The notes: generated by a model from the letters alone, not told the origin. Positions 1-7,422 are shown, counted from the first letter of the stretch. The stretch is 10,545 nucleotides of DNA from Micrococcaceae bacterium (GCA_003486025.1 DNHA01000360.1:2178-12722), one strand, 5' to 3'. Numbers and translations: made by a program.

Positions 1-654
1 TGCCACAACGGTATCTACATAGATCCCCGGGGTAATGACGTTCTCCGGATCCAGGTTGCCTGCCTCGACTACCTCGTCCACCTGAACGATGGCCTGCTTG
101 GCAGCGGTGGCCATAATCGGACCGAAGTTGCGGGCGGTCTTGCGGTACACCAGGTTGCCCATGGTGTCTGCCTTCAGCGCCTTGATCAGCGCGAAGTCTG
201 CATTGATCGGGGTTTCCAGAACGTAACCCTTGCCATCAATAACGCGGGTTTCCTTGCCTTCAGCCAACAAGGTGCCGTAGCCGGTTGGGGTGAAGAAACC
301 GCCAATGCCCGCACCTGCGGCACGGATACGCTCGGCGAGGTTGCCTTGCGGAACCAGTTCAAGTTCGATTTCACCGGCGCGGTAGGCCTCATCAAAGTGC
401 CATGAGTCCGACTGGCGTGGGAATGAGCAGATGATCTTCTTCACCCGGCGTTCCTTGATCAGCAACGCAAGGCCGGCGTCAGCCTGACCAGCGTTATTGT
501 TCACTACGGTCAAGTCCGTGGCGCCGCATTCCATCAGCGCGTCGATCAGTTCCATCGGCTGGCCGGCGTTACCGAAGCCACCGATCAAGACGGTGGAGCC
601 GTCCTTGATTTCGGCGACGGCGTCCGCAGCCGAGCTAGCTATACGTGGTGCCAT
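1..654 (-). CDS. pcaI: 3-oxoadipate CoA-transferase subunit A (partial, C-terminus beyond window)
   Basis: Subunit A of the two-subunit transferase that moves CoA from succinyl-CoA to 3-oxoadipate, the penultimate step of the beta-ketoadipate pathway, in the cytoplasm. The first 218 codons are visible; the Pseudomonas PcaI I compare it with from memory is about 231 residues, so only a short C-terminal piece is missing. Residues 18-33 (DGSTVLIGGFGNAGQP) match the family I CoA-transferase subunit A signature. CSFPRQSDS, VPQGNLAERIRAAG and PTGYGTLLAEGKETR follow the PcaI pattern closely, which favours 3-oxoadipate over generic 3-oxoacid (ScoA/AtoD) transferases. The ATG at 654 is preceded by an AGAAAGG-like ribosome site about 8 nt upstream. 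It begins 43 bp after the pcaF stop on the same strand, so the two are probably co-transcribed. The beta subunit gene (pcaJ) would be expected just past the left edge; that is inference. Confidence 0.93.
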   Translation of the reverse strand, partial: MAPRIASSAADAVAEIKDGSTVLIGGFGNAGQPMELIDALMECGATDLTVVNNNAGQADAGLALLIKERRVKKIICSFPRQSDSWHFDEAYRAGEIELELVPQGNLAERIRAAGAGIGGFFTPTGYGTLLAEGKETRVIDGKGYVLETPINADFALIKALKADTMGNLVYRKTARNFGPIMATAAKQAIVQVDEVVEAGNLDPENVITPGIYVDTVVA

Positions 655-697
655 GTTTTTGCCTTTCTAAAGATTTGTGGAAGCAAGCAGCCGGAGA

Positions 698-1909
698 CTA
701 CTTGGTTGCGTTTTCGTTCTCGATAACTACTGCCAGGCCCTGGCCGACACCGATGCAGATCGCTGCCACACCGTAGCGCTGGCCGGATTCCTGCAGACGG
801 CGTGCCGCGGTGCCCAAGATGCGCAATCCCGACGCACCCAGTGGGTGGCCGATGGAGATCGCGCCGCCCCATGCGTTGACGATGGTTGGGTCAATATCCC
901 AGGCGCGGATGCAGGCCAGCGACTGTGCAGCGAAAGCTTCGTTGAGCTCAACAACTGAAATATCGGACCACTTCAGGCCGGCCTTGGCCACTGCCTTATT
1001 GGCCGCTTCTACCGGGGCGAAGCCGAAGAACTGTGGGTCCAAGGCAAAGGAAGCGTTGGAGGCGATGCGGGCTAAGGGAGCGGCGTCTAGCAACTCGCCG
1101 CCGCGGGCAGAGCCGATGAAGGCTGCCGAGGCACCGTCGCTCATTGGCGAGGCATTGCCTGCAGTTACCGTGGCGTTCTCTCCGGTGCGGAATACGGTGC
1201 GTAGCTTGGCCAAGGTTTCTGCGGTGGAATCCGCACGAATGGTTTCATCCCGTGTCAGCTCGGTTCCGCGCTTGTTCGCTGGTGGAACCGAAACGACGAG
1301 GTTGTCATATTTTCCGGCATCCCATGCGGCCGCGGCCTGCTGGTGGGACAGAGCCGAGAATTCATCCTGATCTTCGCGCGAGATATTGTGCTTTTCCCGC
1401 AGCTGCTCGGTGGCTTCACCCAGCGAGACGGTCCACTCACCAGGCATGGCCGGGTTAACCAGTCGCCAGCCCAAGGTGGTATTGGCCAGCTCCAGGTTGG
1501 ACATCGGGAAAGGCCGTTCGGTCTTTGGCAGAACCCACGGGGCACGGCTCATCGATTCGACTCCCCCGAGCAAGACCAAGTCGGCATCGCCGGTGGCGAT
1601 CTGGCGGGAGGCTGCAATAGCAGCGTCCAGCGAAGAACCGCACAAGCGGTTCATGGTGGTGCCTGGCAAGGAGGTAGGAAGACCAGCCAGCAGGGTACTC
1701 ATGCGTGCCACGTTGCGGTTTTCCTCACCGGCACCGTTGGCGTTTCCGAAGATCGCTTCGTCGATGGAGCTGGTGTCCAGCTTGGGGGCGCGAGCCACGA
1801 GCTCTCGCACGACGTGCGCTGCGAGGTCATCGGGGCGGTGGGAGGAAAGAGCTCCGCCGATCTTGCCGAAGGGGGTTCGGATTGCGTCGTATAGGTAGGC
1901 CTGCTGCAT
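698..1909 (-). CDS. pcaF: 3-oxoadipyl-CoA thiolase (beta-ketoadipyl-CoA thiolase)
   Basis: Cleaves 3-oxoadipyl-CoA with CoA to succinyl-CoA and acetyl-CoA, the last step of the beta-ketoadipate pathway. The 403-residue protein is full length for a degradative thiolase. The catalytic triad is intact: nucleophile Cys90 in NRLCGSS, His355 in GHPLGASG, and Cys385 in CIGVGQG; NEAFA at 323-327 is also present. The segment FGNANGAGEENRNVARM (54-70) is typical of PcaF/PaaJ rather than acetoacetyl-CoA thiolases. Position 1909 is the first ATG and places YDAIRTPFGK at the usual N-terminal position; a GGAG lies about 10 nt upstream. It is the first gene of a pcaF-pcaI unit with its own promoter and IclR-type boxes. 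PaaJ (phenylacetate pathway) catalyses the same reaction, but the pcaI neighbour favours PcaF. Confidence 0.95.
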   Translation of the reverse strand: MQQAYLYDAIRTPFGKIGGALSSHRPDDLAAHVVRELVARAPKLDTSSIDEAIFGNANGAGEENRNVARMSTLLAGLPTSLPGTTMNRLCGSSLDAAIAASRQIATGDADLVLLGGVESMSRAPWVLPKTERPFPMSNLELANTTLGWRLVNPAMPGEWTVSLGEATEQLREKHNISREDQDEFSALSHQQAAAAWDAGKYDNLVVSVPPANKRGTELTRDETIRADSTAETLAKLRTVFRTGENATVTAGNASPMSDGASAAFIGSARGGELLDAAPLARIASNASFALDPQFFGFAPVEAANKAVAKAGLKWSDISVVELNEAFAAQSLACIRAWDIDPTIVNAWGGAISIGHPLGASGLRILGTAARRLQESGQRYGVAAICIGVGQGLAVVIENENATK

Positions 1910-1936
1910 GTATCCACTACTCCATCACTGTAACTT

Positions 1937-1970
1937 GTTCGCACTGTGAACTTAAGTTCGTAATACGAAC
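1937..1970. promoter_or_regulatory. Tandem IclR-type (PcaR-like) operator upstream of pcaF
   Basis: There are two 15-bp inverted repeats. Positions 1956-1970 read GTTCGTAATACGAAC, a perfect 7-bp-arm palindrome around one base. Positions 1937-1951 read GTTCGCACTGTGAAC, the same form with one mismatch. Their centres are 19 bp apart, with TTAA between them. A degenerate half copy, CACTGTAAC (1926-1934), follows toward the gene. The form resembles PcaR/PcaU boxes of the IclR family, which I recall as GTTCG-type sites near the -10 of pca promoters. The perfect copy overlaps the proposed -10 end and the start point. The matching regulator is probably the IclR gene at 10428; this is inference. Confidence 0.75.
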
Positions 1971-1998
1971 TCTAGCAGTGAGTGGTCTACGTTTTCAA
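1969..1998 (-). promoter_or_regulatory. Probable pcaF-pcaI promoter
   Basis: On the minus strand, a -35-like TTGAAA (1993-1998) lies 18 bp from a -10-like TAGAGT (1969-1974). Transcription would start near 1962, giving a leader of about 50 nt before the pcaF ATG. The perfect operator palindrome overlaps the end of the -10 and the start point, so a bound regulator would directly touch RNA polymerase. Confidence 0.5.
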
Positions 1999-2014
1999 GA
2001 GGTTTTTTAACTAG

Positions 2015-2061
2015 GGAAATCCACGGAAGCTTACGTTGTGTCGAAGCTTCCGTGGATTTCC
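2015..2061 (-). terminator. Perfect 18-bp stem-loop terminator after the BCCT gene
   Basis: The left arm GGAAATCCACGGAAGCTT (2015-2032) and the right arm (2044-2061) are perfectly complementary over 18 bp, with an 11-nt loop. It starts 14 bp after the transporter stop codon in the direction of that transcript. There is no U-tract after the stem on the minus strand (the flanking T-run 2003-2008 is on the plus strand). This suggests a U-less actinobacterial-type terminator that insulates the pcaF promoter from read-through. Confidence 0.75.
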
Positions 2062-2075
2062 TCGTTCTGCGCGGC

Positions 2076-4352
2076 CTATTCTGCCTCGGGCTTGCTCGGT
2101 TTTTCAGGCTCCTCGCCATCGACTGGGGCCGCAGGGTGCACTCGCGGCACCATCCCAGTCGGCGGCCTTGGTGGCGTGAGCACCGAGGCGTAATCGTGTT
2201 CGGTGGAGTATTTCAAGAACGACAGGTGCGCTTCGTAACGGTCAAGCACGTCATTGATCACCTGTTCCCGGTCCAATCCCATCACGTCATAGCCTTCGGT
2301 ACCCGTCTGGGTAAACACCTCAAGCCGGAAGTACACGTCAATTTCCCGCGACACCGGGCGCGCACCAAACATCGGCACCGGCGCTTCCACCGCAGCCACC
2401 TGATAATGGAAATTACGGTGGTCCGGAATTTGCACTACCAACGCGTGCTCGTCAATATGAGTCTGCTCATTGGGCGAGGTTGTCAGCTCGGCGTGATAAC
2501 CCAACTTCATGAACTCTTGGGTCACATCTTCCAGGGCAGGATGAACTACCTTGTCAACAAAGCGGGAGACCTGCTTATTGGATGGGTAAGAGCGCAATTG
2601 CGCCAGACGTTGCCGCCAGGTCTTATCCGGGGCTGCACCGCCATGGGCGGCGGTGGCCTTCGGGCGATTCCTCCGTCCTTCACGTTCGGCTCGTTCCATT
2701 CTCAAAACTTTAGAGAATGAAGCCATCACCAGGTAGGCGATAATCGTCACCGGCAACGCAAAGATCAATGTGGCGTGTTCCATGGTGGTAACTCCGCCGG
2801 CGACCAGCATGGCGACAGTAAGCAGCGCGGTCAGCAGCGCCCAGAAGATTCTCAACCATTTAGGGCCGTCCTGTGAGGGGTCAGGAATTGTGGACGAGAA
2901 ATTAGACATCACCATGGCACCAGAGTTGGCACTCGTCAGATAGAACAGCAGACCGGAGAGCGTGGCAAGGCCTATCAAGAAGGGAGCTCCCGGGAACATC
3001 TCCAAAAGGCTATACCAACCATGTTCGGGTGAGTCGATGGCCTCTTGGGCGAAGCCGCTGTTGCCGTCCATCACAACTTTAAGCGCGCTGTTGCCGAAGA
3101 TCGAGACGATCAGGAAGTCGCACAGCACCGGGGCGGTAATCGCCGCGATCACGAATTCTCGCAACGTGCGACCACGCGAGATACGTGCCAGGAACATGCC
3201 GACAAAGGGACCCCACGCCAACCAGAAAGCCCAGAAGAATAGCGTCCAGCTAGCCATCCATTGAGAACCATCGTCTTGATAGGCGAAGGTCTGCAGCGTC
3301 CGTTCGGGGAAGGTAAAGATGAAGCGGCCAATGTTCTCAACTAAGGCGGTCAGCAAGAACGAGGTCTTTCCGGTCACCAGAATGTAGAGCATCATAGCCG
3401 CGGCAGACCATAGGTTCAGCTCGGAGATAATCCGGATTCCTTTATCGACTCCGGAAGTGCAGGCTGCAATAGTCATCACCACGGCAACGACAATCAATGC
3501 GATCTGCAATCCCAAACCTTCGGGGAATCCGAAAATAGAGGCGAACCCAACGTTGAGCAGCACTACGCCGATTCCCATGGAGGTCGCCACGCCGAAGACC
3601 GTGCCGACCAACGCAAAAATGTCGATAACATCGCCGGTGGCACCGCGGACCCGTTTGCCCAACAATGGATAGAGCGCCGCACGGATTGATAGCGGCATCC
3701 CCCAACGATAGGCGAAGTAGCCCATGGCCATACCCAGAAGCGCATACATGGACCAGCCAGCTACGCCATAGTGGAACATGGTCCAGACCACCGCGTCTTG
3801 AGCTGCCGCCGCCGATTCGGGGTCGGCAGCTGGTGGAGCAATGAATTGGGTGATCGGTCCGGTGACCGAATAGAAGAGCATGTCGATACCGACGCCGGCG
3901 GCGAAGAGCATCGCGACCCAGGTGACCAGATTGTATTGCGGGCGCGAATGGTCTGGGCCCAGCCGGACGCTGCCTTCCTTCGAGAACGCTACCCACAGCA
4001 CAAAGAGCACCACCAAGGTGACGGTTAAAACGTAATACCAGCCGAGATTAGTTGAAATCCAGGCAACGGTATTGGCCATGGTAGAAGCCGCATGATCCGG
4101 CAAGAGCATCGCCCATGCGGAAAACGCAATGACGAGCACCGAGGAGATCACGAAAACATGCCAGTTGACCTTAGTGCCCCGTTGCTCGGTGAGTTCTTCT
4201 GGCCCTTTGCTCAGTTCTGAGCTGGTGCTTGGTGCTCGAAACTCGTCAGCGGCAGGCTTTTTAGGTTTCTTACTGACGCCGAATTGACTGCGTTCCACCG
4301 TGGCCTGAAGCTTGTCTTTACCCTCATTCGAAGCGTCGTGGTGATCGGCCAT
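2076..4352 (-). CDS. betT: BCCT-family choline/glycine betaine transporter, BetT-like
   Basis: A secondary transporter of the betaine-choline-carnitine family in the cytoplasmic membrane, probably importing choline or betaine for osmoprotection or as a carbon source. It has 758 residues: a hydrophilic N-tail (1-63), about twelve membrane segments (roughly 64-550), then a long cytosolic C-domain (about 575-735). The C-domain contains VHPALEDV, YFRLEVF, GYDVMG and a YEAHLSFLKY segment, typical of BetT and linked in that family to osmotic control. AAGVGID (151-157) is the unwinding motif; the Asp in place of the last Gly is the BetT (proton-type) version rather than the BetP sodium-type one. The core W369-T-x-x-x-W374-x-F376-W377-x-x-W380-G-PFVG and ARISRGRTLREF are conserved, but F376 replaces the first Trp of the usual WW pair. 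A strong AGGAGG (4358-4363), 5 nt from the ATG, fixes the start. It is a single-gene unit with its own terminator. The substrate is inferred from family only. Confidence 0.9.
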   Translation of the reverse strand: MADHHDASNEGKDKLQATVERSQFGVSKKPKKPAADEFRAPSTSSELSKGPEELTEQRGTKVNWHVFVISSVLVIAFSAWAMLLPDHAASTMANTVAWISTNLGWYYVLTVTLVVLFVLWVAFSKEGSVRLGPDHSRPQYNLVTWVAMLFAAGVGIDMLFYSVTGPITQFIAPPAADPESAAAAQDAVVWTMFHYGVAGWSMYALLGMAMGYFAYRWGMPLSIRAALYPLLGKRVRGATGDVIDIFALVGTVFGVATSMGIGVVLLNVGFASIFGFPEGLGLQIALIVVAVVMTIAACTSGVDKGIRIISELNLWSAAAMMLYILVTGKTSFLLTALVENIGRFIFTFPERTLQTFAYQDDGSQWMASWTLFFWAFWLAWGPFVGMFLARISRGRTLREFVIAAITAPVLCDFLIVSIFGNSALKVVMDGNSGFAQEAIDSPEHGWYSLLEMFPGAPFLIGLATLSGLLFYLTSANSGAMVMSNFSSTIPDPSQDGPKWLRIFWALLTALLTVAMLVAGGVTTMEHATLIFALPVTIIAYLVMASFSKVLRMERAEREGRRNRPKATAAHGGAAPDKTWRQRLAQLRSYPSNKQVSRFVDKVVHPALEDVTQEFMKLGYHAELTTSPNEQTHIDEHALVVQIPDHRNFHYQVAAVEAPVPMFGARPVSREIDVYFRLEVFTQTGTEGYDVMGLDREQVINDVLDRYEAHLSFLKYSTEHDYASVLTPPRPPTGMVPRVHPAAPVDGEEPEKPSKPEAE

Positions 4353-4792
4353 GCAGTCCTCCTCAAGTCAAAGTCCACACCGCGACTAGCGACCTGCACA
4401 TCTAAATAGCGTGACATGGGGTCATGCAATGCGGACACAATGGCACAGTGCACCGTTAGGTCTCTGCAATTTTCATCGTAGGGGTTACCTGCGCTGAGTA
4501 CTACCTATTGAAAATAATATTGGTCGTTTAGAATTTCGTTCACTTGCTGCGACTCCAAAAATGGTGCTTATAACCAGGATGGTACGCAATAATCTGTCGT
4601 TTTCTCACCCCTATCCAGCATTCGCCCAAGGCGATGAAAATGCAGGTCCGAAGACAAGTAAACCGGCTTGATCCGAGACTCAAGTTTGGCCTGGGTCTCG
4701 GATCAACGCAGCAAATTAGTTTGTCGCAAAACTTGCGGATTGGACGGCGGCCCGAGCATAAAATGACGTCGTTATTTCGGCTTTACTAGGCT
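4353..4792. other. Gene-free upstream region of the BCCT gene
   Basis: This stretch holds no ORF with coding character. It is visibly AT-richer around 4500-4560. It contains the Shine-Dalgarno of the transporter at its left end and a terminator-like inverted repeat at 4668-4706. The short palindrome GCACAGTGC (4443-4451) and the repeated CATGAC/CATGTC words around 4412-4425 could belong to a promoter region. I could not pick a convincing -35/-10 pair for the transporter. Confidence 0.5.
4668..4706 (-). terminator. Terminator-like inverted repeat
   Basis: Perfect 12-bp arms TTGATCCGAGAC (4668-4679) and GTCTCGGATCAA (4695-4706) extend inward with a few further, partly wobble, pairs. On the minus strand the stem is followed by GCCGGTTTACTTGTCTT, moderately U-rich. 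It could end transcripts coming from the DUF3237 gene and the decayed stretch after it, keeping them out of the transporter gene. It is more than 400 bp after the DUF3237 stop, so another role is possible. Confidence 0.5.
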
Positions 4793-5129
4793 TTATACAT
4801 GAGGTCCAGTGGTTTCCAACTGGTAGTCTCCGAAGCCGGCGTCGGTGACCGCTAATGTGCAGCTTGAACCAATGAAGCCACCATTTCTATCGAAGGCAAT
4901 TTTGCTCCAGTTCGTGTGGCTTTCTCGCAAGATACAGCTTCGAATTCACGGATGGCTTTGCCGGAGAAGACGCAGGCGGTCCCAGCGTCTCGTTCTAGTA
5001 CCAGCGTTCCCAGGACATGCTTCTCTAGCGGTCTTCAGACGGCACCCGCATCGGCGCCTGGCGAAAAGAAGGGCCAAGATTCTCGAACGGAGCTATGCTC
5101 GGCACCCTGCTCACGGGTCGCGCGAACGT
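4793..5129 (-). pseudogene. Possible decayed coding remnant of unknown function
   Basis: The minus strand just after the DUF3237 stop shows protein-like composition split over two frames. One frame is open from 5034 to 4852 after a TGA at 5035-5037; it includes RDAGTACVFSGKAIREFEA with mostly G/C third bases. From about 4945 a second frame takes over, reading NWSKIAFDRNGGFIG and ending FGDYQLETTGPHV at a TAA (4793-4795). The third-position G/C preference appears to move from the first frame to the second around 4915, as after a frameshift. I recognise no family, and no start codon with a ribosome site is evident. It could equally be chance open frame in non-coding DNA. Confidence 0.3.
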
Positions 5130-5603
5130 CTACCGAACGCGGAACACATCGATTCGCACGCCATGGGCAAGCCGTTCACCGGAGCCTAGGAATAGTGTCC
5201 GGTTCAGCCAGGCATAAGGTCCAGAATCATCGGCGGAGAGCGCGGGTATGCACCGGAAATAAACTCGGGAAGGATCCACTTGTTCCCCTGCCATCATGCT
5301 CTCAAGGTCTTCAGGTGCTGCCGTACGTATCGCGCGGTTCTCAACTAGTATGCGGTGCCCGTCATCTAGCTCCAGGACATAATTCGCCTCCAGGTATGCA
5401 AGATCGGAGGATGGGTATCGCTGGAAGTCCGCACCCGCATCAAGCACACGTCCTTTCAGCTCCGGACCACTCACGGTACCGCCCCGAATAGGCGCGACTC
5501 GGCGCATGCCTTGAGCGGTGTTACCAATGGTGATTGTTTCACTGACTTCAACGTCAATTGTTGCCACAAAATCCAGGACAGGCGGAGTAGGAATAATTGT
5601 CAT
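5130..5603 (-). CDS. DUF3237 (UPF0311) family protein of unknown function
   Basis: A 157-residue small soluble protein with the DUF3237 pattern: GGTVSGPELKGRVLDAGADF (41-60), a LEANYVLELDDGHRI stretch (71-85), and a C-terminal part containing YFRCIP and YAWLNRTLFLGSGER. The length is normal for the family, and there is no signal peptide or membrane segment. No biochemical function is established for the family that I know of; members often sit in degradation gene clusters. The ATG at 5603 has AAGGA about 8 nt upstream in GGAAGGATTC, so this start is well supported. It is 460 bp from the end of the vanABK-like operon, with a perfect 13-bp palindrome upstream, so it probably has its own promoter. 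A role in aromatic catabolism is only inferred from position. Confidence 0.85.
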   Translation of the reverse strand: MTIIPTPPVLDFVATIDVEVSETITIGNTAQGMRRVAPIRGGTVSGPELKGRVLDAGADFQRYPSSDLAYLEANYVLELDDGHRILVENRAIRTAAPEDLESMMAGEQVDPSRVYFRCIPALSADDSGPYAWLNRTLFLGSGERLAHGVRIDVFRVR

Positions 5604-5627
5604 GTGAAGAATCCTTCCACTAACTTT

Positions 5628-5648
5628 GGTTCAACATAATGTTGCCCC
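5628..5648. promoter_or_regulatory. Palindromic operator candidate upstream of DUF3237 gene
   Basis: CAACATAATGTTG (5632-5644) is a perfect 6-bp-arm palindrome around one base. Outer GG/CC pairs extend it to 5628-5648, with two mismatched positions on each side. It lies about 29-41 bp upstream of the DUF3237 start, where a repressor would overlap a promoter. It matches neither the PadR-type nor the IclR-type boxes in this window, which hints at a different regulator. Confidence 0.45.
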
Positions 5649-5801
5649 GGCGAACCGACCTGGCGGTTCACGCTCACTTCGATGCTACGTTTTTACACAA
5701 GTGCGGATACACGAGCATTATTTTGGCTCTTTGGCTTCCTGCCATCTTAGAGGTTACGACTCCCCGGAGGCCGATTGGCATAGCTATTTTCAGAGCGAAG
5801 A

Positions 5802-5845
5802 CGGCAGCACCTTCCGCTTTTACTGCCCGCCGAAAGGTGCTGCCG
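5802..5845. repeat. Inverted repeat, 12-bp arms, 20-nt loop
   Basis: CGGCAGCACCTT (5802-5813) is exactly complementary to AAGGTGCTGCCG (5834-5845). Neither strand has a T-rich run right after the stem, so it is not a classical terminator. It could still be a U-less terminator for the vanABK-like transcript, whose last gene ends about 220 bp away, or a remnant of something else. Confidence 0.5.
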
Positions 5846-6063
5846 GTGCCGAATCTGTGCATCTGGGTAGGAGGATGATTCGTTGACATACGTCGTAGGC
5901 GAATCGTGAATTGACCTCTCAAACGCGCAGCGATTTCCTTACTTGTCATCTGACTTCGAATCACCTACTTGAGCGTGGTTATCTCACATGCTCTTGAGCC
6001 TTAGCCAAACGCGCTTCATTTGTACGCTGAGCCCCTCGATCTGGGAACGGGACCCACCGATAG

Positions 6064-7422
6064 TTAGTCTGCCGTTTCCAGAGCCTTGGCCTGAGAAGTT
6101 GTTTCCGTCTCAGCAGTCGCCAGTGGTCGCATGAATCCAATAGCAACGGCGGCTATGAGCACTACCAGGCCCACTCCTAGATAAAGTTGGCCCGCGCTCC
6201 ATGAGGCATCAAGCAATGTCCCAGCCGCCAGCGGTGCAAGGATCGCGCCGAACCGGCCAATACCAATAGCCCAGCCAACCCCGGTGCTTCGCGTCTGCGG
6301 CTCATAAGAGGCCGGCGCCAAGGTGTAGAGTCCGGCAATGCAACCGTTGATGACCATGCCTACGACAACACCCATCACGAATGCTAGTGCCAAGACACCT
6401 ACCGCAGAGATGAAAAGCACCATGGTGATCGAGGAAAGCACAGTGAAACCGAGCAAGACTTTACGTGTCTGCCATTTGGTGGTCAAGAGGCCAAACAACA
6501 AGGCTCCAAAGGTTCCGCCCAGGGTCAGCATCAGTCCGCCAATTACGCCTTGGCTTTCGGTCATGCCAGCGGTAACCAACAGTTTTGGCGTCCAGCTGTT
6601 AACAAAGTAGAAGCCGAACATGATGGCAAAGAATGCAACCCAGATCAGACTGGTGGCGCGGCGGTTCGCAGGGGAAAACAGGGCTGTTAATTGTTGCCCC
6701 TTTTTCCCACCCGCAGCTGTTCCTCGTGCGTTGGAAGAGAATCCGACGGTATCTGAGGCCAAACGCAGTTTACGTGCAAGGACTCGCAGTTTCGCTTCGG
6801 CCCTAACGGTACGTTTCGTCAGGAGAAAATCTACAGACTCCGGAACCACAATTAGTAGCAATATAAACGCAACGGCGGTGAAAATTCCACCGAAAATGAA
6901 TACCGAACGCCATCCGAAGCTAGCTTGGAGGGATACTGCGGCCATGCCACCGAGGGTAGCTCCGACTCCGTACCCTGCGGTATAGATGCTGACCGCCATG
7001 CCCCGCCAGCGTTTATTGGAATACTCGCTGGTGATGACATTGGTGCAGGCCAGGATGCCGCCCACTCCCAATCCAGTGATCACACGCCATAGGCCCAATT
7101 GCGTGACATCATCAGCCGTGGATGACAGAAACATGCCGACAGCGGTCAGCGCGGTGGTGAATAGCAGCATTGGGCGCCGGCCAAAGATATCGGCGAAAGG
7201 CGCCAAGAAGAGTGATCCAGCTGCCATCCCGAGTAACCCGGCACTGAGCAGGACGCCAAGCTGAGCACCATTCAGGCCAAATTCGTTGGAGACTTGGTTT
7301 GCCGTGAAGGCCATCGCCAATACATCAAACCCGTCTAAGGCGTTTAGAAAGGTGCAAACACCCACAACTACCCACTGGAAGGGAGTCATAGGCGAAGCAT
7401 CAATACGTTCTTTGATATTCAT
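6064..7422 (-). CDS. vanK: AAHS-family aromatic acid:H+ symporter (VanK/PcaK-like MFS transporter)
   Basis: A 452-residue major facilitator with twelve predicted membrane segments, importing vanillate, protocatechuate or a similar aromatic acid with protons. The first segment carries D30-G-F-D33 (NALDGFDVLAM), the acidic pair that marks the aromatic acid:H+ symporter family. The loop between helices 2 and 3 reads APFADIFGRRP (74-84), the MFS loop motif with Ile79 where Arg or Lys is usual. A hydrophilic central loop at about 205-245 separates the two halves. GGAAGA lies about 9 nt upstream of the ATG at 7422. It is the third gene of the vanA-vanB unit, 92 bp after vanB, and that gap contains hairpins. 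The position and family match vanK of corynebacterial vanABK; a PcaK- or benzoate-type substrate cannot be excluded, so the symbol is by context. Confidence 0.85.
   Translation of the reverse strand: MNIKERIDASPMTPFQWVVVGVCTFLNALDGFDVLAMAFTANQVSNEFGLNGAQLGVLLSAGLLGMAAGSLFLAPFADIFGRRPMLLFTTALTAVGMFLSSTADDVTQLGLWRVITGLGVGGILACTNVITSEYSNKRWRGMAVSIYTAGYGVGATLGGMAAVSLQASFGWRSVFIFGGIFTAVAFILLLIVVPESVDFLLTKRTVRAEAKLRVLARKLRLASDTVGFSSNARGTAAGGKKGQQLTALFSPANRRATSLIWVAFFAIMFGFYFVNSWTPKLLVTAGMTESQGVIGGLMLTLGGTFGALLFGLLTTKWQTRKVLLGFTVLSSITMVLFISAVGVLALAFVMGVVVGMVINGCIAGLYTLAPASYEPQTRSTGVGWAIGIGRFGAILAPLAAGTLLDASWSAGQLYLGVGLVVLIAAVAIGFMRPLATAETETTSQAKALETAD

Larger units (their letters stand above)
5604..6063. 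other. 460-bp gap between DUF3237 and transporter genes
   Basis: No gene here is convincing. Two overlapping plus-strand frames (5626-5886 and 5639-5878) and one minus-strand frame (from a GTG at 5964 down to 5674) are open, but none has a good ribosome site, clear codon bias or a recognised family. The region holds a palindrome at 5632-5644 and a 12-bp-arm inverted repeat at 5802-5845. A weak hairpin, TGGG/CCCA, at about 6042-6056 lies just after the transporter stop on its transcript. There is no strong terminator directly after that gene, so its transcript may continue into this gap. Confidence 0.5.

Noticed and set aside
2052..2720. A 222-codon plus-strand open frame
   Set aside because: It lies opposite the well-supported BCCT C-terminal domain; it has many Arg/His residues, no family match and no ribosome site.
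4443..4451. The 9-bp palindrome GCACAGTGC upstream of the BCCT gene as an operator
   Set aside because: It is too short, and it is about 90 bp upstream of the start codon without a clear promoter nearby.
5626..5886. A plus-strand frame with WHSYFQSEDGSTFRFYCP, suggestive of a small zinc-ribbon-like protein
   Set aside because: Only one Cys pair member is present, codon use is mixed, and a competing frame overlaps it over the whole length.
5883..5888. A consensus TTGACA -35 box on the plus strand
   Set aside because: There is no -10-like hexamer at 16-18 bp and no downstream plus-strand gene.
5674..5964. A 96-codon minus-strand frame with MTSKEIAARL, reminiscent of a LuxR-type recognition helix
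   Set aside because: The resemblance is limited to about ten residues, the start is GTG without a good ribosome site, and the rest shows no DNA-binding fold.
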